Origin: CAYXUW01 sp964468375 | GTDB lineage: Bacteria; Planctomycetota; Phycisphaerae; Sedimentisphaerales; Anaerobacaceae | Direction: 5' to 3' | Assembly: GCA_964468375.1 (NCBI GenBank) | Contig: CAYXUW010000067.1 | Coordinates: 1 to 13,286, forward strand | DNA length: 13,286 nucleotides | In this document: piece after piece, positions 6,085 to 13,286 of the stretch | Numbering within the stretch: position 1 is the stretch's first letter | Layout: each line of letters begins with the position of its first letter | Notes under the pieces: model-generated | Seen by the model: only the letters and a program-made list of their open reading frames with translations | The model's database searches: none | What the model was told of the DNA's origin: nothing | Position numbers and translations under genes: made by a program

Positions 6085-7310
6085 TGTTTTTTGAAGGGGG
6101 TATAAAGGGGGTCGCCTATCAGAACCAGCTGCCAGGAATTAAAAGGTTTTGTATGATAGTATGCCTCAACGAGACATTTGCCGTTGAATAACTCCGAGAA
6201 AAATTCTTTCGGCTCTGGAAAGGAATGAAGATATGGCTCGGCCACCGCTCCTAACGTGGCGGTTATTCCGTCTTTGAGCATAGCCGGGCACCATCGGCTG
6301 CTGTTCGGGTCGCGAAGGTCAACCGCTTCCAGGCTTGAGATATGATAGCCAACGGCGCCATCGGCGAAGTCGAATGCGTCGACGTATTTTTCCAAACTGT
6401 ACCAGCCGCAATAGATAGCTGTTTGGGGGCAGATTCCTGGCTCGAAGAGCTTTTCCGTTCGCTCTTCTTTGACGGTCAGTTCTGTTCGAAATTTTGTAAA
6501 AGTTGTCAAATCCCGCAAAGACTGGTCAAAATAGCCGGTTGAGCGGGGGTTTTTGTCATTTGCAATGCCTCTTGAGTCAAAGTAAGCAGTGCCTTTTAGG
6601 CCGGTTTTTTCTGTTACTATTGCTTTATCGATGAGGCCTTTTATTATCTCGGGACCGGGCCCATCAAGGCGGGAGACCATAAGCGTATTAAAGCTGAGGC
6701 CTAGTAAATCATCTTTTAGTCTGTTCTGCTGCCAGCGATAAAGTTCGTAGTTGTCGAACAGCACCATTGACAGCTCGCTGTCCACTGATGCGTTTGTTTC
6801 TTTGCCGGTGATTAAATCAATTTCGGACTGCATCTGAGCCAGTTTGAGCTTTATGTTTTTTATTTCTGCAGCCGTGTCAGCTTCGCCGCTTTGTTCCAAT
6901 TGCTTAATCTTGTTTTTTTTCTGCTCTGTTAGTTTTTGCAGATGGTTTAGTTTGTCCTGCTGGTCTTTTAGCGGTTCTCGTTTTCCTACTTTGATTGGCA
7001 CGCCGTATGTTGTCAGCAGGCATTTGATTTCAGCAGTAAACATACGTTTGTATAATTCTTTACGAATGGGCTCGGCAAGCTGGTTTTCGTAATTGTTTCT
7101 GGTAATTGTGTCATTTAGGTCTGTTCCTAAAGGCAGAGCGATAATATTATCTTTTGGCACATTTCGTTTTGTGCAGTAATATTCGGCGATTTGTGTGGAT
7201 GCTGGAATGTTGCTGTTTGCTATGATTAAAATTTGTTCCGGCTCTAAAGAAAAGGCCGGCATAGCCAGCCCGAAAATTAATGATAGAACCGTGCTTATTT
7301 TTCTTAGCAT
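6081..7310 (-). CDS. TIGR03790 family protein, exported
   Basis: 409 aa with a signal peptide (1-21, cut likely after AFS). Family features in order: ILIIANSNIPASTQIAEYY (27-45), RNVPKDNIIALPLG (49-62), LLTTYGVPIKV (98-108), SVDSELSMVLF (175-185), SRLDGPG, AIYCGWYSLEKY (298-309), GYHISSLEAVDLRD (321-334), TLGAVAEPYL (352-361) and SWQLVLIGDPLYTPF (392-406). A Lys/Gln/Glu-rich coiled coil occupies about 112-170 between the YGVP and DSEL motifs. The family is uncharacterised; as I recall, its definition notes that it occurs in species that have exosortase. The terminal IGDPLY motif and the single His/Cys candidates (H323, C341) recall C25-like clan CD peptidases, but that is only an inference. 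Its ATG overlaps the stop of the sugar transferase gene by 7 nt (ATGCTAA), implying coupled translation at the end of the polysaccharide operon. Confidence 0.8.
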   Translation of the reverse strand: MLRKISTVLSLIFGLAMPAFSLEPEQILIIANSNIPASTQIAEYYCTKRNVPKDNIIALPLGTDLNDTITRNNYENQLAEPIRKELYKRMFTAEIKCLLTTYGVPIKVGKREPLKDQQDKLNHLQKLTEQKKNKIKQLEQSGEADTAAEIKNIKLKLAQMQSEIDLITGKETNASVDSELSMVLFDNYELYRWQQNRLKDDLLGLSFNTLMVSRLDGPGPEIIKGLIDKAIVTEKTGLKGTAYFDSRGIANDKNPRSTGYFDQSLRDLTTFTKFRTELTVKEERTEKLFEPGICPQTAIYCGWYSLEKYVDAFDFADGAVGYHISSLEAVDLRDPNSSRWCPAMLKDGITATLGAVAEPYLHSFPEPKEFFSELFNGKCLVEAYYHTKPFNSWQLVLIGDPLYTPFKKH

Positions 7311-7918
7311 TTCCGTTCTTTGCTATCCCCTCTTGTCTTTTCGGTTTCAGAATATCTTTTCTCGTATATGTCTTTTCGCTTAAACACCTGGGTGATAGTT
7401 GCCAGTGTTATCTTGAAATCCAGCCATAAGCTTGCCGTTTCGACATATTTGACGTCAAGCTCGAGCTTTTCTTCGCGTGTCAGCTCGCCACGTCCGGAGA
7501 TTTGTGCCAGGCCTGTCAATCCTGGTTTGACCAGCAGCCGTTTCTTTTGCCTTTCATTCCATTCTTTCATTTGTTCCATATAGAGCGGCCGAGGGCCTAC
7601 AATACTCATATCGCCCTTAAGCACATTGACAAGCTGCGGCAGTTCGTCAAGGGAGTATTCTCGCAGAAATTTTCCGAGTTTTGTTAATCTTGGGTCATTA
7701 TCTGTTTTTGGGCTTGGGCCGAAAGGGTCAACATCCGTTCGCATTGTCCGAAACTTATAAAAGATAAATGGCTTTCCATTTTTGCCTGTCCGCTTCTGCT
7801 TGAATATGACCGGGCCTCTGCCTGATAGCTTAATCGTTAGAGATATAACAAAGAAAAGCGGTGAAAGCAGAAAGGTTGCAAGAATCGCGACTATAGCATC
7901 TGTAAATCGCTTAATCAT
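7304..7918 (-). CDS. PglC-type undecaprenyl-phosphate sugar phosphotransferase
   Basis: 204 aa, the small monotopic phosphoglycosyl transferase size, without the extra multi-TM N-terminal domain of WbaP-like enzymes. It moves a sugar phosphate from a UDP-sugar onto undecaprenyl phosphate, starting assembly of a lipid-linked glycan at the inner leaflet. A hydrophobic reentrant helix is at about 8-30 (with SP at 19-20), then VIFKQKRTGKNGKPFIFYKF (37-56) and RTMR, the catalytic Asp-Glu dyad D91-E92 (REYSLDELPQL), DMSIVGPRPL (103-112) and KPGLTGLAQISGRGEL (131-146). AAGGA lies roughly 11-15 nt upstream of the ATG. It is followed by the overlapping TIGR03790 gene and preceded, 70 nt away, by a GT4 gene. 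The sugar used cannot be told from sequence. Confidence 0.92.
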   Translation of the reverse strand: MIKRFTDAIVAILATFLLSPLFFVISLTIKLSGRGPVIFKQKRTGKNGKPFIFYKFRTMRTDVDPFGPSPKTDNDPRLTKLGKFLREYSLDELPQLVNVLKGDMSIVGPRPLYMEQMKEWNERQKKRLLVKPGLTGLAQISGRGELTREEKLELDVKYVETASLWLDFKITLATITQVFKRKDIYEKRYSETEKTRGDSKERKC

Positions 7919-7988
7919 TTAAGGGGTGTTCCTTCGTAAAATCAGCAACTCTGGATACACATGAGAAAATCCCCGGCTGCCAATCAAG

Positions 7989-9128
7989 TTACTGTGTAAT
8001 TGCTCTATCAATAGTATTAACAATTTGATTTGTACAATTAGTTATTTCATAAGACTGTTCTATATGAAGTCTGCCAGCAATCCCCATCTTTTCACGTAGC
8101 GGTTTATTATCTACGAGTAATTCTATTTTTTCTGCCAAAGGCTTAGTTTTTTTAATAGGAATGAGAAAACCTGTTTCACCATCAACTACAATATCTTCAC
8201 AACCGCGATGCTTCGTCGCTATAACCGGTTTACCACAAGCCATTGCTTCCAGAATGGAAACCGGCAACCCTTCAAAATAATATGTTGGTAAAACAAAAAG
8301 GTCAGCAGTGCTCATTAACCTATAGATGTCATTTCGCCATCCGAGAACTTTGAAATTTTTATTCAATACCTGGTGGCTACTGCAGTTTGCCTGAAGTGTA
8401 TCCATTTCTGGGCCTTCACCTGCAAGCAGAAAATAAATATCCGACCGTTGATTGCAAATTTCCCCAGCGGCTTTCTGAAAAACAAATACACCTTTTTCAG
8501 CAATTAAATAAGCTATGCAAAGAATAATTTTAGCATTTTTGGGAATATGCAATTCTGCACATATTTGTTGTTTGACTTTTTGGTTCTCTTCTGTTGCAAA
8601 TTTGTCAATATCTACTCCCATGCCCGGTACGCGAAATACCTTTCTGGGGTTTACAATATGATACTTTTTACATAAATTTTCATCATAACTGTTCATGACC
8701 AAAATCGCATCGGTGATACGACCCAAGAGCCATTCGACACAAAACTGTATAAACCATAAAAAAAAGTTTTGTCCGGGAGCACAGGCCAGGCCGTGAGCGA
8801 AATAAATAATATGGGGCGTTTTGGCCAACCTTGCGGCTATTCTACCAATACCTGCACCAATCGGAGTGTGACAAACAATCACATCTATTTTCTGTTCGAT
8901 TAATATGTTTTTTATGTAAAGCATTCCTTTGATTACATTAAATGGATTAAGATCTCTGCGAAGATTATGAGGAAAAACGTCTATGCCATAACCCCTTAAT
9001 GTATCTACATCGGAATCGTCAGAACCACATACACAAACGTAATGGCCTTTTTTTTTCTGCAACTCCATAACAGGCAGGAGAAACTGACAAATCATCAAAG
9101 TTGCTCTGGATAAATGCATGATTCTCAT
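7989..9128 (-). CDS. GT4 family glycosyltransferase (EpsD/CapM/PglA-like)
   Basis: 379 aa from ATG at 9128. The frame extends to an ATG at 9161 (390 aa), but MRIMHLSR is the usual GT4 N-terminus and the shorter start avoids a 23-nt overlap with the upstream gene; neither start has a clear Shine-Dalgarno. It has two Rossmann domains. The N-terminal one holds CHTPIGAGIGRIAARLAK and YFAHGL, typical of the EpsD/CapM/PglA group that extends undecaprenyl-PP-linked sugars. The C-terminal one has FLLAGEGPE, then the EX7E motif E286/E294 (FEGLPVSILEAMACGKPVIA) and GETGFLIP, which bind the nucleotide-sugar donor. Likely the second sugar-adding step after the PglC-like enzyme encoded next. Retaining mechanism by family. 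The DNA is AT-rich. Confidence 0.9.
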   Translation of the reverse strand: MRIMHLSRATLMICQFLLPVMELQKKKGHYVCVCGSDDSDVDTLRGYGIDVFPHNLRRDLNPFNVIKGMLYIKNILIEQKIDVIVCHTPIGAGIGRIAARLAKTPHIIYFAHGLACAPGQNFFLWFIQFCVEWLLGRITDAILVMNSYDENLCKKYHIVNPRKVFRVPGMGVDIDKFATEENQKVKQQICAELHIPKNAKIILCIAYLIAEKGVFVFQKAAGEICNQRSDIYFLLAGEGPEMDTLQANCSSHQVLNKNFKVLGWRNDIYRLMSTADLFVLPTYYFEGLPVSILEAMACGKPVIATKHRGCEDIVVDGETGFLIPIKKTKPLAEKIELLVDNKPLREKMGIAGRLHIEQSYEITNCTNQIVNTIDRAITQ

Positions 9129-9138
9129 TGGAACACCG

Positions 9139-10377
9139 TCACTTACAACATTGCACAACATGACGCCAAAAATCTCTTTTTACCTCCTCAAGTGCTTCTG
9201 GCCAAAAAGCCTTGCTGAATTCGAAATTACGAAGCGATATTTGAGCAAGTTTGTCTGGATTTCCCAAAAGCGGAATTATTTTATCTGCGATAGCTTCAGC
9301 ATCCCCAGCACGAAAAAGCATTTCGCTGTCCAGATATTCAGGTATTCCGCCAACACTCGAACCCAAACATGGCAGGCCTCGCGCCATTGCCTCAATCAGC
9401 CCTCTACCCATTCCCTCCGTCAGGGATGGCATAACGTACAAGTGAGCAGAATCTAATAAAGCAAACAGTTTCTGCTCTTTCCTTATATAACCGTGAAAAT
9501 GCACATTATTACTTAAATCAAGCCGTCGAACCTCTTCTTCAAGCCGATTCCGCTCGGGGCCATTACCTACCAGATGAAGCTCAACATTGATATCAGCTTT
9601 CTCACAAATCTTTTTGAATGCACGGACTAAATATATATGCCCCTTTTCTGCTGAGAATCGCCCCACAGAGAATATTCTAAAAGGACCTTCTCGAAACATA
9701 TCGAGTGTTTTAGGTCGACCGATTATCTCTTTATTCAGTTCAACTGAGCAAATAATCCACTTACTTTGGCTCAGCTTTGGGGGATAGCGGTCCTGCAGAT
9801 ACTGACTAATATATGCTACACAGTGGGCTCGCCTGATCAGAAACTTTGTAAGTGCATCGAATAGAGAAGCATAAAATCTCACAAAGAACATATCTTTTTT
9901 CGCAAACAATATTCCTTTCTTTGAATCTGCTACCACTTCTACCACATATTTTTTCCGAAGCAATAAAAGAACGAGGCCGACTAACGTTGCCGTCGGCTCA
10001 GGCAACCTTAGATAATAGCGGTCAGCTATCATTATTGCCTTAAGCACTGCCCAGACCATCTTCGGCAACAATAATATTGCCAAAGCGGGCGTTTTAGGGT
10101 CCGGAATCGGCATAACAGTCACACCCTCTCTATCTATTCTTGGTTCGCTCGGATTTACACTGTCGACTTTCCTGCAACGTAAAACAAGAACAATATCTCT
10201 TATATATTTATGATAGCGTGCTAAACGCTCATAGGTCAGCGAACTCTCACTGGAGTTATAGAATTGTCCATCACTCTCACATGCATGTGTCGCGTAAGTA
10301 AGTAATAACTTTATATTCTTTTCTGGAAAAACGTCTGTTCCTGAAGAATTTCTGTTTATACAAGTTCTATTTTCCAT
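9139..10377 (-). CDS. GT4 family glycosyltransferase
   Basis: 412 aa from ATG at 10377; no strong Shine-Dalgarno is seen (only a distant GGAT). The GT-B fold is evident. The N-terminal half is divergent (KLLLTYATHACESDGQFYNS at 23-42, then a hydrophobic stretch at about 97-117 and another near 131-140 that could contact the membrane). The C-terminal half is typical: FRIFSVGRFSAEKGHIYLVR (233-252), LHLVGNGPERNRLEEEV, VHFHGYI, and the EX7E motif E321/E329 in TEGMGRGLIEAMARGLPCLG, then VGGIPEYL. Donor and acceptor are unknown. It sits 10 nt upstream of the next GT4 gene and 92 nt downstream of the pyruvyl transferase gene, all in one direction. Confidence 0.88.
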   Translation of the reverse strand: MENRTCINRNSSGTDVFPEKNIKLLLTYATHACESDGQFYNSSESSLTYERLARYHKYIRDIVLVLRCRKVDSVNPSEPRIDREGVTVMPIPDPKTPALAILLLPKMVWAVLKAIMIADRYYLRLPEPTATLVGLVLLLLRKKYVVEVVADSKKGILFAKKDMFFVRFYASLFDALTKFLIRRAHCVAYISQYLQDRYPPKLSQSKWIICSVELNKEIIGRPKTLDMFREGPFRIFSVGRFSAEKGHIYLVRAFKKICEKADINVELHLVGNGPERNRLEEEVRRLDLSNNVHFHGYIRKEQKLFALLDSAHLYVMPSLTEGMGRGLIEAMARGLPCLGSSVGGIPEYLDSEMLFRAGDAEAIADKIIPLLGNPDKLAQISLRNFEFSKAFWPEALEEVKRDFWRHVVQCCK

Positions 10378-10469
10378 TGGCGAAATGATCCATTTGATAC
10401 TTGCTTTGCTGCAGTGTATCTACCAACGTCTAAGTTTCAATAAATAACGCTAAAAGTCACAAGATTTTA

Positions 10470-11855
10470 CTAATCCTGACCTCCACTCATTTCCTTTATC
10501 TTCGAAACAACAAAACACTCCAACTGTTTTAATTTTTGCTGACAACAAATTACATACGAACTCATCTTATGTTTTATCACTTGCTGATTAGCAACAAGTC
10601 TTTCAAATTTTTCGATAAGTAGCTTATCATCAACATCTTCGATTGCTATCGTAAAATCACCCAGCCCAATTTCTTCCATAATCCCTGTGGCTTTATACCC
10701 CTGATAACTCACAGCAAGACAAGGCACCTGTTGAGCAATGCTAAAAATAGCAGAATGGAATCTTGTACAGATCATAAAATCCATGAATCCATAAAGCGAT
10801 TTAAGCTGCCTGCAATTGTAATCACCGTCAATATAAAAAACCCGGTCAGCTGCAGAAGTGGCTTGTAGAGTATCCTTGAGAGCAATACTGTCATTCTCAT
10901 GAGCATGCGGTCCCGTTGTATGTGCAAAAAGAACCGGCATATATCCCTTCTCCAATAGATATTCACATAATCGCCCAAAAGCCTGAACATATTTTTCATA
11001 TTTTGCATGTGGGTCTACGGCATTAGGAAATCGCCACGGCCGCATCGTAATTCCTACGCACGGCTTGTCTCCAAGAGCCACCCTTTGGGACATAAGCTCG
11101 GCTTTAGCCCACTCACAATCAGCCGGTCGAAGATTAAAAGCCATATCTGGAAAAAGCTCGACTTTGCCAGGAATAATATTATTTAAAACCTCGAATGACT
11201 TCGGCTCTCTGGCTGTAACTAATGTACAACGTCTCAGCACTCGACGTACCAACCACTTACCCCATCCACTTTGGAATGGCCCAAAAGAATTCGGTAGTAT
11301 AATGACATTTACCCCACAGCCCTGTGCCAACATCAGTGGGAAAAGACAGAACCAGATATAATAAGCCCACCGAAGTCCGCGGTAAGCATAAATATAACCG
11401 CCTCCCTTTATAACTAAAGCATCACAGGATCGTAAATATCCGTAGCTATCATAGCAATTCCTGCCTAGAAGCAACCTTGCCAATGTGTGGTTCTTGGCCC
11501 ATACAAGTAGAAACTGCGATTGCAAAAAATCTAGCAAGGCTCGTATTTTCATCTTCAATAGAGACCATCCCGAATCAAAGACTTCGCTCTCATTGGAATG
11601 TGCTGCACGACGAGGATTAAAAAGTAATGACGGAATAACCGTAATGCCCAAGCTGCGAGTTTGCAGACTTTGCTTATCATCTGGGTCATCATAGAAGTCA
11701 CTCATTATGGCAATTTCACAATTGGGGCTCAGTTGCCGAAGCAGGTCAATTGCTTCCCAAGTTAAGGCTTGGTCACCACGGTTACAATCCAAAGCTGCCG
11801 GACCTATAAGGAATCTTCTTTTCCGAGATATAGAACTCTCTTTTATGATAGCCAA
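10470..11855 (-). CDS. Polysaccharide pyruvyl transferase family protein
   Basis: 461 aa. The start is TTG (11855-11853): an in-frame TAA lies eight codons upstream and no ATG occurs before residue 51, which is inside the conserved domain. Shine-Dalgarno is weak. The PF04230 pattern is complete: NRGDQALTWEA (25-35), ALVIKGGGYIYAYRG (146-160), ILPNSFGPFQ (186-195), TAREPKSFEVLNN (215-227), LFPDMAFNLRP (234-244), VGITMRPW (267-274), HTTGPHAHEND (312-322) and CTRFHSAIFSIAQQVPCLA (363-381) followed by SYQGYKATG. The family (CsaB, WcaK, EpsI/EpsO-like) adds pyruvate ketals from phosphoenolpyruvate to sugars or lipid-linked glycans, giving the polymer negative charge. Some members lack proven activity, so the exact substrate is open. 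It is part of the glycan operon. Confidence 0.88.
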   Translation of the reverse strand: MAIIKESSISRKRRFLIGPAALDCNRGDQALTWEAIDLLRQLSPNCEIAIMSDFYDDPDDKQSLQTRSLGITVIPSLLFNPRRAAHSNESEVFDSGWSLLKMKIRALLDFLQSQFLLVWAKNHTLARLLLGRNCYDSYGYLRSCDALVIKGGGYIYAYRGLRWAYYIWFCLFPLMLAQGCGVNVIILPNSFGPFQSGWGKWLVRRVLRRCTLVTAREPKSFEVLNNIIPGKVELFPDMAFNLRPADCEWAKAELMSQRVALGDKPCVGITMRPWRFPNAVDPHAKYEKYVQAFGRLCEYLLEKGYMPVLFAHTTGPHAHENDSIALKDTLQATSAADRVFYIDGDYNCRQLKSLYGFMDFMICTRFHSAIFSIAQQVPCLAVSYQGYKATGIMEEIGLGDFTIAIEDVDDKLLIEKFERLVANQQVIKHKMSSYVICCQQKLKQLECFVVSKIKEMSGGQD

Positions 11856-11946
11856 TTCCGCAACTAATCCACGTGTTTAGACAAACGAAGCGCTAAAGTT
11901 AAAGTATGGATATGGGTAATCATTCACAAATAGAGTACTAAAACAG

Positions 11947-12933
11947 TTAATTTATTGTACTAACCGATTTGACATTAGGTAGACTTTTGGCATAGGCCAA
12001 GAGTTCTTTAGCTACAATAAGAGCTGAGCCCTCTTTAGGGTAAAGAAAAAGCCCCTTTTTGTCAGACCAACGATAAGATTTTTCGAAAATTTCCGGTACA
12101 AGGTGAAAGGGCAGATTCGGATGCTTTTTATTTTCGTGCACAATATTAAGATAGGCGCCGAAAATTTCGTATTCAAATTTGACGTTTTTGAGTCTCTCCT
12201 CATCCGAGTAATAAGTGGATTCCGCTATCCTATTCTCGCCGAGCCGGCCGAGGATATTCCACGGATGTTTGCTGCGTACGAATCCACCGGGATACACAAA
12301 ATCGACCTGCCCAACTGTTTGAACAACTTTCTCAACCACGATGCGCAGCTCATCTCGCTGTTTCGAGGAAAGTCTGTTCCTCCCAATCAAATAATGCTTC
12401 ATTATTGAATCAGCATAAGCCTCAAGATCTAACGCAATAAAATCGGCACCCATTTGCTTTGCTTCCGAGCGAACACTCTGAATTTCCCTGATATAATAAT
12501 TTGGGTCAAAGAAATCTTTGAGCTGAATATCTTTCTGGTTACGATAAGGCCATAAGTTACGACTCCATATGAGCTTAGCTGGAGATTTTTTCACTATTTC
12601 TATAGCCTGAACAACACTTTCTTTTTTCTTCCAATCTGCATCTGCTCTATGCATATACTTTATCATAACATGAGTTATCATTCCTGAAGAAAGTGCCGTA
12701 TTCAATGCTTCAATAGGGTCGGTAACCCCGTTATGAAACCAGATAATAATAGGTTTATCTTTGGGTTGTGGTGCATTTGTATCATGGATATTTGAAACAG
12801 TAACTTTATCCTCGGTATTACTCCCGCAAAAATTCGTCAGTATAAGCAGAAAAATGCCAGTTATTGCTATAGATACAGATAAAACTCGCCTGTTATTAAT
12901 TTTACTAACCATTTCATTGACTATATTCAACAT
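11947..12933 (-). CDS. Unrecognised membrane-anchored protein with glycosidase-like acidic motif
   Basis: 328 aa from ATG at 12933, chosen because AAGGAG (12947-12942) lies 8 nt upstream; an in-frame ATG at 12960 would put this site inside the coding region. A short cytoplasmic N-terminus (MLNIVNEMVSKINNRR) is followed by one membrane helix (about 16-33, VLSVSIAITGIFLLILTN), then CGS; Phe precedes the Cys, so a lipoprotein is unlikely. The outside domain has alternating hydrophobic strands (PIIIWFHNG near 61-69, HVMIKYMHRAD, KLIWSRNLWPYR near 120-131), then DFIALDLEAYADS with D164, D169 and E171, and DFVYPGGF. This order and the D-x-D-x-E cluster suggest a TIM barrel like a glycoside hydrolase, but I cannot name a family. 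Its place between glycosyltransferase genes suggests action on the exported glycan. Many Trp, Tyr and His residues are present. Confidence 0.75.
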   Translation of the reverse strand: MLNIVNEMVSKINNRRVLSVSIAITGIFLLILTNFCGSNTEDKVTVSNIHDTNAPQPKDKPIIIWFHNGVTDPIEALNTALSSGMITHVMIKYMHRADADWKKKESVVQAIEIVKKSPAKLIWSRNLWPYRNQKDIQLKDFFDPNYYIREIQSVRSEAKQMGADFIALDLEAYADSIMKHYLIGRNRLSSKQRDELRIVVEKVVQTVGQVDFVYPGGFVRSKHPWNILGRLGENRIAESTYYSDEERLKNVKFEYEIFGAYLNIVHENKKHPNLPFHLVPEIFEKSYRWSDKKGLFLYPKEGSALIVAKELLAYAKSLPNVKSVSTIN

Positions 12934-12941
12934 TTTAAAAT

Positions 12942-12947
12942 CTCCTT
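12942..12947 (-). promoter_or_regulatory. Shine-Dalgarno deciding the start of the 328-aa protein
   Basis: AAGGAG on the minus strand, 8 nt before ATG 12933. It favours this start over the upstream in-frame ATG codons at 12960 and 12954, and it is one of the few strong ribosome sites in the glycan block. Confidence 0.7.
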
Positions 12948-12972
12948 CAGACATCTGCACATATCACAAACT

Positions 12973-13286
12973 TCAGAGATTTGATTTAGCCATTTGTGAT
13001 GCACGCTCGTACATTTGTTGATATCTGGCTCCACGGCTTTCCCAACTAAAACACCGCACAGCTGTCTGGCGTGCTGATTTCTGAATCTCACGCTGTTTAT
13101 TGGTATTCTTCATTATGTTAATTATTGCATCTGCCATCTCTTCAAAACTTCCAACCGCAAGACAATTTTCTTCGTTCTTAGCTTTGGGGATTCCTTCAAA
13201 TGTTTTATGAAAAGCAACGACACACAACCCGGCCGCCATTGCCTCAATAGCTTTATTAACTATGCCGCTGTTTTTATTAATCGGTA
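12973..13286 (-). CDS. C-terminal part of a GT4 glycosyltransferase, cut by the window edge
   Basis: The frame is open to base 13286; about 103 residues are visible, ending at TGA 12975-12973. The visible start, INKNSGIVNKAIEAMAAGLC then VVAFHKTFEGI, is the donor-binding region of GT1/GT4 enzymes (compare xxGxxNKxxEAMAxGxPVVAT). It continues with ENCLAVGSFEEMADAI (VGxxxEEFAxAI type) and the C-terminal helix with FSWESRGARYQQMYERA. The Glu of IEAM is the second Glu of the EX7E motif; the first, and the whole N-terminal acceptor domain, lie outside the window. The ATG at 13239 inside the motif is not a true start. It is the most upstream visible gene of the minus-strand glycan operon, 39 nt before the next start. 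Confidence 0.85.
   Translation of the reverse strand, partial: PINKNSGIVNKAIEAMAAGLCVVAFHKTFEGIPKAKNEENCLAVGSFEEMADAIINIMKNTNKQREIQKSARQTAVRCFSWESRGARYQQMYERASQMAKSNL

Noticed and set aside
1..13286. CRISPR arrays, tRNA or rRNA genes, insertion sequences, integrase or att sites
   Set aside because: I found no regularly spaced direct repeats, cloverleaf-like or rRNA-like segments, transposase motifs or terminal inverted repeats. The GLUG repeats are protein-level repeats within one gene.

Overview
The window looks like a piece of a planctomycete chromosome, most likely from the Phycisphaerae / Sedimentisphaerales side of the phylum. This is an inference from protein style. A secreted GLUG-repeat protein carries a single dockerin-like tail (DLNKDGQTNFYD followed by a hydrophobic/Trp stretch). 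It sits beside the C-terminal part of what looks like a DGHV-type pseudopilin-like protein. A member of the TIGR03790 family, known from exosortase-bearing phyla including Planctomycetes, lies further right. There are no rRNA or tRNA genes, IS elements, integrases or CRISPR arrays that I can see.

Layout, left half (1-6084): a partial pseudopilin-like CDS (1-366), then a secreted GLUG-repeat protein (525-1733) ending near a good stem-loop terminator (1804-1858). Next is a glutamine-dependent NAD+ synthetase, nadE (1946-3586), on the plus strand. Facing it on the minus strand is a two-gene unit: a small LAB_N membrane protein (5190-4843) followed by an exported fusion of a degenerate SagB-like nitroreductase and a DJ-1/PfpI domain (4816-3614). 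Divergent from that unit is a VanZ-family membrane protein (5338-6084) that is itself an internal tandem duplication.

Layout, right half (6081-13286, all minus strand, reading right to left): a polysaccharide biosynthesis block. It runs from a GT4 glycosyltransferase cut by the window edge, through a membrane-anchored 328-aa protein of unknown function with a glycosidase-like acidic motif, a polysaccharide pyruvyl transferase and two GT4 glycosyltransferases, to a PglC-type initiating sugar-phosphate transferase and a TIGR03790 protein. Gaps are 10-92 nt or short overlaps with no obvious terminator, so the block is probably one operon that starts beyond the right edge. A reasonable model is that the PglC-like enzyme loads the first sugar phosphate onto undecaprenyl phosphate, the GT4 enzymes extend it, and the pyruvyl transferase adds ketal groups. 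Flippase, polymerase and export genes are not in the window and would be expected further right.

Sampled lines of the glycosyltransferase block are clearly AT-richer than nadE, which fits a mosaic or exchanged surface-polysaccharide locus. The most unusual items are the exported nitroreductase/DJ-1 fusion with its missing flavin residues, the VanZ self-duplication with a constant 112-residue offset, the unrecognised 328-aa protein, and the TIGR03790 gene coupled to the initiating transferase.
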